Positions 19,347-27,099 of a stretch of 64,000 nucleotides of DNA are shown piece by piece. The stretch is from Massilia agrisoli. Lineage in GTDB: Bacteria > Pseudomonadota > Gammaproteobacteria > Burkholderiales > Burkholderiaceae_D. The stretch is from positions 410,627 to 474,626 of the forward strand of contig NZ_JAJHPV010000020.1 of NCBI RefSeq assembly GCF_020831365.1, given 5' to 3'. The notes under the pieces were generated by a model. The model was not told the DNA's origin and made no database searches. It worked only from the letters and a program-made list of their open reading frames with translations. The translations under genes were made by a program, and so were the position numbers. The number at the start of each line of letters is the position of its first letter. Within the stretch, counting starts at the first letter, position 1.

Positions 19347-19513
19347 ACCGGCCACTGTTTTTTCCTCCCTTGTAATTCGTTGTGATCGCGCAAATCGCGC
19401 AACAGCTGAGCCAGCCCGGTTTTTGCGGCGCGGCAAATCCGACTATCCTGTCTCATCCAATATGCCAGAGAGCCCGGCGCGATTGCGCGGCCAGCTGACT
19501 ATTGGAGACCGAT

Positions 19514-21280
19514 ATGAAGATCAACAAAACCCCGGTGGCTGCGGCAATCTGCGCGCTGGCCTTCCATGCCGCGGCACCGGCGCTGGCGGCCCCCCTGATG
19601 ATGAGCGCGCCCGTCGCCATCGACGCCCAGGCGGCAACGGCGCTGGTGTCCAAGCTGGCGGCCCACCGCAGCCTGCAGGGCCTCGACGCCGACCATGGCT
19701 ATGTCGTCACCAACCAGCATCCCGGCGTCGAAGGCACCACGGTGGCGCGCGCCAGCCATACCTACAAGGGCGTGCGCGTGTTCGGTTCCGAATCGGTGGT
19801 GGTGGTCAATGCGGCCGGCCAGATCCTCAACGAGTCGGTGTCGGACCGCCGCCTGTTCCTCGGCCGCGGGCCGGCCAACAAGCTTGGGGCGGTCACCGCC
19901 AACTTCAGCGTCAGGCCGGCCATCACGCCGCAGGCGGCGATCGCCGTGGCGGTGAAATCGACTGCACCCAAGGGCAAGCCGCTGGTGGCGCCGACGGCCG
20001 AACTGATTGTCTACCCGATCGTCAGGACCGAAAGGGTGCCGGCTGCGCTCAGCAAGCCCGAATCGGAGCTGAACGCTTTCGACGTCGAGGAAGTGGTGGC
20101 GGGGTATGAGCTGGCTTACCTGGTGCGCACCCGCATGGTGGTCGGCAACCAGCCGTATTACCACGACACCGTGGTGAGCGCGCGCGATGGCCGCATCATC
20201 CACCAGTGGAGCATGCTGCAGACCACGGCAACCGGCGTGGGCAACAGCCAGTACAACGGCGTGGTGCCGCTGTCGACCACCCAGCAGGGCGACACCTACA
20301 AAATGGTCGACCCGCTGCGCGGCAAGGGCGGCCTGCACGGCGGCCTGGCGGTCACCAATGCCAACCACGGCACCTCGGCCGGCGAACTGTACGCGCACTG
20401 GAGCAATACCTGGGGCGACGGCAAGCAATTCGTCGAAGGCGGCAGCACCACCGGCGCCAACGGCCAGACCGCGGCGGTCAACGCCATGTGGGGCCTGATG
20501 AATACCTACGACATGCTGAAAAACGCGCTGGGCTGGCAATCGCTCGACGGCCAGAATAATTCGACCTACATCGCGGTGCACGTCAACACGGCCTACGACA
20601 ACGCCTACTACAGCGACACCTGCAAGTGCATGTTCATCGGCGACGGTTCCAGCTTCAACAACCTGGGCTCGCTCGACGTGGTCGGCCATGAGATGGGGCA
20701 CGGGGTGACCGCCGCCACCTCCAACCTGCTGTACTTCGGCGAGTCGGGCGGCCTGAACGAGTCGGCCTCCGACATCGCGGGCGAAATGGTGGAAGCCTAC
20801 GCGCGCGCCGGCGGCACCGGCGCCGAGATACCGGCCAGGGGCAATGACTGGATGATGGGAACGGAGATCAGCAAGTCCAACACGCCGCTGCGCTGGATGT
20901 TCAAGCCCAGCAAGGACCGCAGCAGCCCGGACGCCTGGAGCAGCAGCCTGAAGCGGATCGACGTGCATTACAGCAGCGGGCCGAACAACCGCATGTTCTA
21001 TTTCCTGGCGCAGGGCTCGAACGCCGACAAGGCTAGCGAGCACTACAGCAAGTACCTGAGCAAGGAGCCGCTCGGCATGACCGGCATCGGCAGCGACAAG
21101 GCTTACCGCATCTGGTTCAAGGCGCTGACGACGAAATTCACGGCGGTGACCAACTACGCCGACGCGCGCAACAAGATGCTGGCGGCGGCGCAGGAACTGT
21201 ACGGCATGGACAGCAAGGAAGCCATCGCCGTGCAGCGCGCCTACGCCGCGATCAACGTCGGGCCGGACGTCAGCGAGTAA
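19514..21280 (+). CDS. Secreted M4 family (thermolysin-like) metallopeptidase
   Basis: 588 residues from ATG 19514, GGAGA upstream. Signal peptide about 1-27 (…AFHAAAPALAAP), then an FTP/PepSY-type propeptide to about residue 220, then the catalytic domain. The zinc motif HEMGH lies near residue 393 in VVGHEMGHGVTAATS, and GGLNESASD supplies the third zinc ligand (Glu). A C-terminal His region (RIDVHYSSGPNNRMFY) completes the active site. It is an exported neutral protease that matures by autoprocessing. It converges with the M23 gene, the 3' ends overlapping by 11 bp. Confidence 0.95.
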   Translation: MKINKTPVAAAICALAFHAAAPALAAPLMMSAPVAIDAQAATALVSKLAAHRSLQGLDADHGYVVTNQHPGVEGTTVARASHTYKGVRVFGSESVVVVNAAGQILNESVSDRRLFLGRGPANKLGAVTANFSVRPAITPQAAIAVAVKSTAPKGKPLVAPTAELIVYPIVRTERVPAALSKPESELNAFDVEEVVAGYELAYLVRTRMVVGNQPYYHDTVVSARDGRIIHQWSMLQTTATGVGNSQYNGVVPLSTTQQGDTYKMVDPLRGKGGLHGGLAVTNANHGTSAGELYAHWSNTWGDGKQFVEGGSTTGANGQTAAVNAMWGLMNTYDMLKNALGWQSLDGQNNSTYIAVHVNTAYDNAYYSDTCKCMFIGDGSSFNNLGSLDVVGHEMGHGVTAATSNLLYFGESGGLNESASDIAGEMVEAYARAGGTGAEIPARGNDWMMGTEISKSNTPLRWMFKPSKDRSSPDAWSSSLKRIDVHYSSGPNNRMFYFLAQGSNADKASEHYSKYLSKEPLGMTGIGSDKAYRIWFKALTTKFTAVTNYADARNKMLAAAQELYGMDSKEAIAVQRAYAAINVGPDVSE

Positions 21281-22004
21281 CTGCCGCGGTCGCGGGAGCG
21301 GGCGCCGGGTCACCCATCAGCGGATACGGGTTGACCGGCGTTCCCTTCCACCACTGCTTTTCCGGTGTCAGCTCGAACACCGCGAAGTGCAGGTGCGGGC
21401 CGTTCGGGTCGGAATTGCCGGTCACTCCCACGTAACCGACCAGGTCGCCGCGCTTGAGGACGTCGCCTTCCTTGATGCCATCGGCGTAGCGGTCCAGGTG
21501 CGCGTAGTAGTAGGCATAGGTCTCGGTCGGATCGAACTGGTAGACCGTCAGGCCGCCTTGCTTGCTGTTGAACAGCTTGGCCACTTTCCCGTCCGCCGTC
21601 GCGAACACCTTGGTCCCCTTGGGCGCCATGATGTCGAGCGCCTCGTGGGTACGGTCCTCGCCGCGCGGCTGGTTGTAGTTGTCCGACAGGTCGGCCGCCT
21701 TGATGCCTTCCACCGGGATCATCAGCCTGGCGGCAGCCGTCTGGGTGACGCCGTCGACCCTGGCGATCGCCGCGGCTTCCGACGCGGCCGGGCGGATCGG
21801 CAGGTCGGCTTCGGTCAGGTCGGTGGGGATGTCGGGCGCGCCCGGCAAGGCCGCGGCCGGCACCGGGACCGGCGCCGCCGGCGCGGTGGCGGCGGGAGGG
21901 ACGACGACCGGCGGCGGCGCTTCGGTGCCCACCTTGCGCAGGTAGATGAACAAGGCGATCACCCCGAGCAGGGTGCCACCGATAAACGTCAGGATCCACT
22001 TCAT
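21270..22004 (-). CDS. M23 (LytM-type) peptidase, membrane anchored
   Basis: 244 residues from ATG 22004, which has GGAG eight bases upstream; a GTG three codons earlier overlaps that site. One N-terminal membrane helix (WILTFIGGTLLGVIALFIYL) is followed by a proline/alanine-rich linker and the M23 domain: RTHEALDIMAPKGTKV, AHLDRYADGIKEGD and GPHLHFAVFEL. The expected first zinc ligand pattern HxxxD is seen in HEALD and the HxH in HLHF. It probably cuts or remodels peptidoglycan, or activates amidases, in the periplasm. Followed by the L,D-transpeptidase gene on the same strand upstream. Confidence 0.9.
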   Translation of the reverse strand: MKWILTFIGGTLLGVIALFIYLRKVGTEAPPPVVVPPAATAPAAPVPVPAAALPGAPDIPTDLTEADLPIRPAASEAAAIARVDGVTQTAAARLMIPVEGIKAADLSDNYNQPRGEDRTHEALDIMAPKGTKVFATADGKVAKLFNSKQGGLTVYQFDPTETYAYYYAHLDRYADGIKEGDVLKRGDLVGYVGVTGNSDPNGPHLHFAVFELTPEKQWWKGTPVNPYPLMGDPAPAPATAAVTR

Positions 22005-22028
22005 GCTCGTCACTCCGGTTGGGTTGGC

Positions 22029-23012
22029 TTACTCTTGCAGTTCGACTGCGGTGCCGGCCGCGACCGATTCGCCCAGTGCCGCGACGCTCCAGTTGGTCAG
22101 GCGGATGCAGCCATGCGACTGGGTCTTGCCGATGGTGCCCGGGATCGGGGTGCCGTGGATGCCGTAGTGTTCCTTGGACAAGTCAATCCATGCCACGCCG
22201 ACCGGGTTGTTCGGGCCCGGCTGGATCTTGGCCTTCTTGTCGCCCGGCTCCGCGTCCCAGAACAACTTTGGGTTGTAGTGGTAGACCGGGTTCTTCGAGA
22301 TGCCATTGACCTTCCAGGTGCCGATCGGCAGCGGGTCGTTTTCACTGCCGGTCGAGACCGGGTACTGGGCGATCGCCTTGCCGGCCGTATCGAACAGGGT
22401 CAGCGTGCTGTCGGACTTGTCCACCACGATCTTGCCGGCCTTCGGCAGCGGCGCCAGGCCGGTGACATTCGGCACAACGATCTGTTCGCCGGCGCGGAAT
22501 TCCTTGCCCGGGTTCAGGCGCGCCAGCAGTTTCGGGCTGGCGTGGAATTTTTCGCCGAGGGCTTCGGCGGCGCTGGCGAAGCCCAGCGCCGGCAGCTTGG
22601 CCTTGTCGGCCATATCTTCCGGAATTTCCTGGAACGGACCGGCAACGTCGGCGTCCGTGATGGTGTAGTTGACCAGGGCAGGGCCCTTGTCGGCGTTGAG
22701 CGCATCCCAGGTTTTGGTGTCGATCATGCCGCTGGGCTGCAGGCCGCGGGCCCTTTGGTAACCGGCCAGCGCGCGGCGCATGTTGGAACCGTAAGCGGCG
22801 TCGATTTCGCCCGGCGAGAATTGCGCGCGGTCGAGCAGGATCTGGGCGCGCAGCATGACCGCGCTGGGCTGTTTGGCCTGGCTGGCCAGTTTGCCGGCCG
22901 AGTTGACTGCGTCCGCCGTCAGGCCGGGAGCAGGCGCTGCGGGGGCGGCGTAAGAAGTGGACAAGGCGGCGGCGACGGCGGCGCCGACGGCAAGGTGTGC
23001 GAATTTTTTCAT
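22029..23012 (-). CDS. L,D-transpeptidase (YkuD family) with peptidoglycan-binding domain
   Basis: 327 residues. Signal peptide 1-23 (ending SYAAPAA), a peptidoglycan_binding_1 region near 50-105 (RAQILLDRAQFSPGEIDAAYG), then a LysM-like part (GEKFHASPKLLARLNPG) and the YkuD domain. The catalytic signature reads HGTPIP...SHGCIRLTNW with Cys in SHGCIR. It cross-links peptidoglycan stem peptides (3-3 links) or attaches proteins in the periplasm. It lies 24 bp upstream of the M23 gene on the same strand, suggesting one cell-wall operon. Confidence 0.93.
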   Translation of the reverse strand: MKKFAHLAVGAAVAAALSTSYAAPAAPAPGLTADAVNSAGKLASQAKQPSAVMLRAQILLDRAQFSPGEIDAAYGSNMRRALAGYQRARGLQPSGMIDTKTWDALNADKGPALVNYTITDADVAGPFQEIPEDMADKAKLPALGFASAAEALGEKFHASPKLLARLNPGKEFRAGEQIVVPNVTGLAPLPKAGKIVVDKSDSTLTLFDTAGKAIAQYPVSTGSENDPLPIGTWKVNGISKNPVYHYNPKLFWDAEPGDKKAKIQPGPNNPVGVAWIDLSKEHYGIHGTPIPGTIGKTQSHGCIRLTNWSVAALGESVAAGTAVELQE

Positions 23013-23107
23013 GGGGCTCCCGAACTCAAATGATGCGATGAGTCAAGAGTAGTGCTGCGGGGATAATAGGGTCTGTGCGGTACCGTACTCATTGCTAGAA
23101 TATCCAC

Positions 23108-23389
23108 ATGCGTTCCAGTCCGGCCTATCCCATCCTCCTGCAGCCATCCGGCGCGGCGTTCACCGCTGGCCCCGGTGAAACCTTATTGGCCGCGGCCGAG
23201 CGGGCCGGCATTGCCATGCCCAGTTCGTGCCGCAATGGCAGCTGCCGCACCTGCCTGCGCAAGGTGGTTGAGGGCAAGGCGCGCCACCTGGTCGACTGGC
23301 CGGGCCTGTCCGCCGAGGAAAAGCGCGACGGCTACATCCTGCCCTGCGTGGCGGTGGCCGAGAGCGCGCTGGTGCTGGCCGCGCCCTGA
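23108..23389 (+). CDS. [2Fe-2S] ferredoxin (plant/bacterial type)
   Basis: 93 residues with the cluster pattern SSCRNGSCRTC, i.e. Cys-x4-Cys-x2-Cys, and the fourth cysteine in ILPCVAVA about 30 residues later. A compact soluble electron carrier; the partner enzyme is not evident because the neighbours are cell-wall and hydrolase genes on the other strand. Confidence 0.88.
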   Translation: MRSSPAYPILLQPSGAAFTAGPGETLLAAAERAGIAMPSSCRNGSCRTCLRKVVEGKARHLVDWPGLSAEEKRDGYILPCVAVAESALVLAAP

Positions 23390-23397
23390 GGCGCCGC

Positions 23398-24285
23398 TCA
23401 GCGTTCCAGCGCGGCGCGGATGAGCGGCAGCACCAGTTTCCAGGCGGGCGAGCTGGCGGCGATTTCGTCGTAGTGGCTGGCGCCCGGCAAGATCACAACG
23501 TCGGCCTGGTCGCCGGCCTTGCGTGCCCGCGCCGCGTAGTCGTGGGCCGCGCGCGGCGGCGAGATGGTGTCGAGCTCGCCGGTGACCAGCACGGTGCGGC
23601 TGCCGTTCGGCATCAGCTCGGCCGCATTGGTGTCGGAGAACACGTCGGGCCGGGCTGCCGATGGCAGGCCTGCCAGTTCCGCGGTGTCGCGCCCGCAGCT
23701 TGATTTGATCAGGCCTTTCTCGTTGCGCAGGTCGGCCAGGCCGCCCAGGCTGATGATCTCGCGCACCGGCAGCGGGTTCGGGTGGAACAGCGGACTCGTT
23801 GGCGCGATGCGGCTGCGCCCGGCGATCCACTGCACCAGCTGGCCGCCGGCGGAGTGGCCCATGGCGACGATGCGGCTGGTGTCGAGCTGGTAGTTGGCCG
23901 CTTCCAGCGCCAGTTTGTCGAGCGCGGCGTTGATGTCATGGTAGGTGCCGGGATAGCCGCCGCCTTCTTCATCAGACCTGCGGTATTCGACGTTCCACAC
24001 GGCGATGCCTTCGGCGGCCAGCGCGCCGGCCACATTGCGCATCTGTTCGATGCCGCCGAACTTGATGGTCCAGCATCCGCCATGCACCAGCACCACCACC
24101 GGGAACGGTCCCTTGCCCTGCGGCCGGAACAGCTCGGCAAACTGCGACGGTGCGCTGCCATAAGCGATGCGCGCCGTCGGCGCGGGGCCGGACAGCTTCA
24201 GGTAATCGTCCAGGGTCATCGGTGCGGCGACGGCCGCGCTGGAAAACAGGAGGGCGGGAAGCAGGGCGCGCAGGCGGTCGGTCAT
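23398..24285 (-). CDS. Exported alpha/beta hydrolase
   Basis: 295 residues with signal peptide (LLPALLFSSAAVAAP). The oxyanion HGG motif is in VVLVHGGCWTIKFGG, the nucleophile elbow is GHSAGG, Asp lies in GELDTISPP and the catalytic His in GASHYDEIA, so the triad is complete. It resembles BD-FAE/kynurenine-formamidase-like esterases of the periplasm. Substrate unknown. Converges with the ferredoxin gene, 8 bp apart. Confidence 0.85.
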   Translation of the reverse strand: MTDRLRALLPALLFSSAAVAAPMTLDDYLKLSGPAPTARIAYGSAPSQFAELFRPQGKGPFPVVVLVHGGCWTIKFGGIEQMRNVAGALAAEGIAVWNVEYRRSDEEGGGYPGTYHDINAALDKLALEAANYQLDTSRIVAMGHSAGGQLVQWIAGRSRIAPTSPLFHPNPLPVREIISLGGLADLRNEKGLIKSSCGRDTAELAGLPSAARPDVFSDTNAAELMPNGSRTVLVTGELDTISPPRAAHDYAARARKAGDQADVVILPGASHYDEIAASSPAWKLVLPLIRAALER

Positions 24286-24510
24286 CGGGCATGGTCCATG
24301 TGTGAAAGGTGCTGAACTATACCCAGATTCGCGGCAAAAGTGCTAGCGGCAGCAGGCCCGGCAAGGCCGCGCACGATTGAACAGCGCGTACCGACCGTTC
24401 AGATCTTCCATGCTAAGGTGACAAAAAACGTGCCCGCAGACAGGCCCTGTCGGGGCTCGCGGCGCGGCGCGCTTTGCTTATTTTTTGCCACCCACAACAA
24501 GGAGCACATC

Positions 24511-24696
24511 ATGACCCAAAACAAATCGACCGGTACCCAGAACCAGCAGTCGGCCCATGAGTCCGAGGACGAGGCAGCGAAGAAGCGCGCCGGCGTCAAC
24601 ACCGAAAAAAGCAGCCATGACCACATGAGCCGCGAAAAGGCCGGCAAGGATGAAGGCGCCGGCGGCGGCGCCAAGCAGAAGCAGAACCACCGCTAA
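24511..24696 (+). CDS. Small highly hydrophilic protein
   Basis: 61 residues from ATG 24511 with AAGGAG at 24499-24504. Composition is Lys/Glu/Gln/Gly/His rich with no hydrophobic core (ESEDEAAKKRAGVN, GAGGGAKQKQNHR), so it is probably disordered. Ends directly at the convergent SRAP gene. Function unknown; a stress-related hydrophilin is one possibility. Confidence 0.6.
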   Translation: MTQNKSTGTQNQQSAHESEDEAAKKRAGVNTEKSSHDHMSREKAGKDEGAGGGAKQKQNHR

Positions 24697-25380
24697 TCAC
24701 AAGGGCAGGTCGAGCTGGGCCGCCAGGTGCGGCCCCTCGTTCGTCGAGCGCCCGACTTCGCGGCTGACCGCATGCCACTCGAATTCATCCGGCCCCAGCG
24801 CCACCGAGCGCACCAGCTGTTCGGCCGCCTCGGCCGACAGGGCGGGGTCGAGCCACAGCTTGGCGTCCCCGGCCGACAGCACCACCGGACGCCGGTCGTG
24901 CACGTCGACCATGCCTCCTTCGGCGTCCGCCGTAACGATCACGAAGCCGGCCTCGCAGGCATTCTCGCGGCACGGCCCGGTGGCGGCAATCGCCGCCATG
25001 AACAGCGGCTCGCGCGTCTTCCGGTGGATATGCCAGGGTTGCTTCTTGCCTTTTTCGCCGGTCCATTCGTACCAGCCGTCGGCAGGGATGATCGCGCGCC
25101 CGGTGCGCACCAGCGGCGACCAGTAGCGGTTGGAGATTTTCTCGATGCGCGCGTTGATCGCAATGGGTACCTTGCCGACCGCCCACGCTGCGCGGTAGCC
25201 CCAGAACCAGTCGTCGATCACCAGCTGGTCGTCGACGATGCGCATCAGGGGGCGGTAGGTGCCGGGCGAAGCGTTATAGCTGGGCGCGGCCTGGCTGGCC
25301 ACGAACGGATTCTGTTGCGGCCATTGCATGGCGGCGAGGTATTCACTGGCGCTGTGGCTTTGGTCGAGGCGTCCGCACAT
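24697..25380 (-). CDS. yedK: SRAP-domain abasic-site crosslinking protein (YedK/HMCES family)
   Basis: 227 residues starting MCGRLDQ, where Cys2 is the catalytic residue exposed after Met removal that forms a thiazolidine link to abasic sites in single-stranded DNA. Further conserved parts: YNASPGTYRPLM, INARIEKI, RAIIPADGWYEWTG (catalytic Glu region) and MVDVHDRRPVVLS (catalytic His). It protects abasic sites at stalled forks. Stands alone. Confidence 0.93.
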   Translation of the reverse strand: MCGRLDQSHSASEYLAAMQWPQQNPFVASQAAPSYNASPGTYRPLMRIVDDQLVIDDWFWGYRAAWAVGKVPIAINARIEKISNRYWSPLVRTGRAIIPADGWYEWTGEKGKKQPWHIHRKTREPLFMAAIAATGPCRENACEAGFVIVTADAEGGMVDVHDRRPVVLSAGDAKLWLDPALSAEAAEQLVRSVALGPDEFEWHAVSREVGRSTNEGPHLAAQLDLPL

Positions 25381-25523
25381 GCGGTATCCCTTTGTAATAA
25401 GTCGGTGACACGAAACGATACCCGAAAACCGCGCGCGCTTCCCGGCCCCAACTCGAAGTTGATTTTCGATAAGGCCGGCAGGGCGCGCTTTGCTACGATT
25501 CTTCTTCCGTTGAAAGGTAGATC

Positions 25524-25679
25524 ATGAGTAAGACTTTCGCGCAGCAGGCGCACTCGACCCCCGACCCTGACATTCCGCCGGAGCCGAAGCCGACCCCGGT
25601 TCCGGATGACGTTCCGGCGCCGGCCAACGCCCCGGTCGAGGAGCCGACGTTTCCGGAGCCGCCGATCAAGGCGGCTTGA
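25524..25679 (+). CDS. Small proline-rich acidic protein
   Basis: 51 residues from ATG 25524, about one quarter proline (e.g. PDPDIPPEPKPTPVPDDV). AAGG lies upstream. Probably disordered. Unrecognised; its genuine status rests on the start context and strong codon bias. Confidence 0.45.
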   Translation: MSKTFAQQAHSTPDPDIPPEPKPTPVPDDVPAPANAPVEEPTFPEPPIKAA

Positions 25680-25696
25680 ACCCCGGTGGGGGCGGC

Positions 25697-25888
25697 TTAC
25701 GGTTGGCCGGTCCCTCGGTTCCTGGAGGCCTCATCGCCGGCCGGTGCCGATGGCGGCAGTGGCGGAATCTGGCGGATCATCTCTTCGGTTTCAGCGTGGC
25801 CAGGCGATTTTTCGCCGCTGCCGATGTCGGCTTCCTCGGTCATCGGACGGGCTGCGGCAGGATCGGATTGTGGTTTGGTTGCGTTCAT
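25697..25888 (-). CDS. Small hypothetical protein, proline/glutamate rich
   Basis: 63 residues beginning MNATKPQSDPAAARP, with ACGGAG just upstream of the start on the minus strand. Low-complexity, no hydrophobic segment. It converges with the 25524 proline-rich gene, 17 bp apart. Function unknown. Confidence 0.4.
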   Translation of the reverse strand: MNATKPQSDPAAARPMTEEADIGSGEKSPGHAETEEMIRQIPPLPPSAPAGDEASRNRGTGQP

Positions 25889-26084
25889 GGGGGCTCCGTT
25901 GCAAGTGTTGTATTTGAGTCCATCGTATCAGTCGCGCTGCGCGTCCGGCGCGCAGTATGGGGGGCAACATTTTGTGTTGCCATGCGGATACAAATGTTGC
26001 AATTTGTGTCCGGCGTCACATGAAAAGTTTTTAGGCCATTTTTATAATGAATCATCGTTTGATTCATAGTGCTGAGGGGAGAAC

Positions 26085-26225
26085 ATGATGGGCAATTCCT
26101 TACACAACAAGATCCACCTTGGGCGCACCTCGGTGCTGGAATCGGCGCGCTGGCGTGTGGCGCTGGTGTTTGGCGCCTGCCTCGGCATCGGCCTGGCCTG
26201 GCTGGCGCTGCGGGCCCTGGGCTGA
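26085..26225 (+). CDS. Small single-span membrane protein
   Basis: 46 residues (ATG 26085, or 26088) behind a GAGGGGAG ribosome-binding site. The second half is one membrane helix: WRVALVFGACLGIGLAWLALR. A TATAAT box lies at 26043-26048. Too short for a family assignment. Confidence 0.55.
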   Translation: MMGNSLHNKIHLGRTSVLESARWRVALVFGACLGIGLAWLALRALG

Positions 26226-26304
26226 GCACCCGGCGTTTCGGCTTGCCGCGCACGGGCTGCGCGGTTACCATGTGGGCCGCCTGGCTTACTTGGAAATTGC
26301 TGCA

Positions 26305-26667
26305 ATGAAGAATGAAAAACTGACTACCGACGAATACGACGCGCTCGACTTCATCCGCCGCGGCGCTTCGCATGACAAGGTCAACGCCTGCGTCGGGCGC
26401 AACGCCAAGCGCCTGTCGGGCATCAAGCTGATCAAGTACGAGCGCAACGGCAAGGTGCAGCTGACCGACAAAGGGCAGGAAGTGCTGTTCCTGCGCCGCT
26501 GCGTGGAAACCCTGCGCGCCCTGGCCGCCGATCCGGCTGCCGCGGTCGATGCCGACGTCCAGCTGTTCCTCGGCAAAAAGTCGCACATCGCGCCGCGCGA
26601 GGAAGGCGGTTTTACCCTGACCGACAAGGGCCGCGAATCGCTGGCCGACATCGACGCCCAGGCCTGA
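26305..26667 (+). CDS. Hypothetical protein with winged-helix-like features
   Basis: 120 residues from ATG 26305 (MKNEKLTTDEYDALDFI). Two similar strand-like pieces, GKVQLTDKGQEVLFL and GGFTLTDKGRESLADI, carry the LTDKG signature often seen in the wing of winged-helix proteins, suggesting DNA binding. Followed by a strong bidirectional terminator. Function unknown. Confidence 0.6.
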   Translation: MKNEKLTTDEYDALDFIRRGASHDKVNACVGRNAKRLSGIKLIKYERNGKVQLTDKGQEVLFLRRCVETLRALAADPAAAVDADVQLFLGKKSHIAPREEGGFTLTDKGRESLADIDAQA

Positions 26668-26694
26668 GCGCCGCGCCCGTCAAACCCCCGGACA

Positions 26695-26747
26695 AAAAAG
26701 AGACGCCGGGACCTGCCCCTTTCGGAGCCGGTCCCGGCGTCTTTCTT
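26695..26747. terminator. Bidirectional intrinsic terminator
   Basis: AGACGCCGGGACC (26701-26713) pairs perfectly with GGTCCCGGCGTCT (26730-26742). It is flanked by AAAAAAG on the left and TTTCTTT on the right, so it can end both the 26305 gene and the convergent 26760 gene. Confidence 0.92.
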
Positions 26748-26759
26748 TACTGCGCCGGT

Positions 26760-26969
26760 TTAGTGCTTGCGCTTGACCGGGTAGGCCAGGGCGCGGATCG
26801 CTACCTCAGGCGGGACGTTCATCGCCGACAGGAATTCTGCCGCCTTCTGAAGCCCCAGCGTCGGTATTGCCGCTATTGCCTGGTTCACTACGTCGCGGGT
26901 GCGAAAATCAGTACGGATGTGTGCGCTGCCTTCTTCGGCGGCGCCGTTGCTGTTCATCTCTGAGCTCAT
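26760..26969 (-). CDS. Small hypothetical protein
   Basis: 69 residues, start MSSEMNSNGAAEE (a second ATG four codons on is possible). The C-terminal half is amphipathic helical (VVNQAIAAIPTLGLQKAAEFLSAM) and ends basic (YPVKRKH). Shares the terminator at 26695-26747 with its convergent neighbour. Unrecognised. Confidence 0.5.
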   Translation of the reverse strand: MSSEMNSNGAAEEGSAHIRTDFRTRDVVNQAIAAIPTLGLQKAAEFLSAMNVPPEVAIRALAYPVKRKH

Positions 26970-27099
26970 GTTTTTCCGTGTTGGTCCTGCTCGCGTTGCA
27001 CTTTGGCATCAGCCGCTGTGACATTTCGTGATTGTACGCAAACGATGTCGATGTGACCACAACAAACTTAACTAAAGATAACTTTTTTTCGCAATTATT

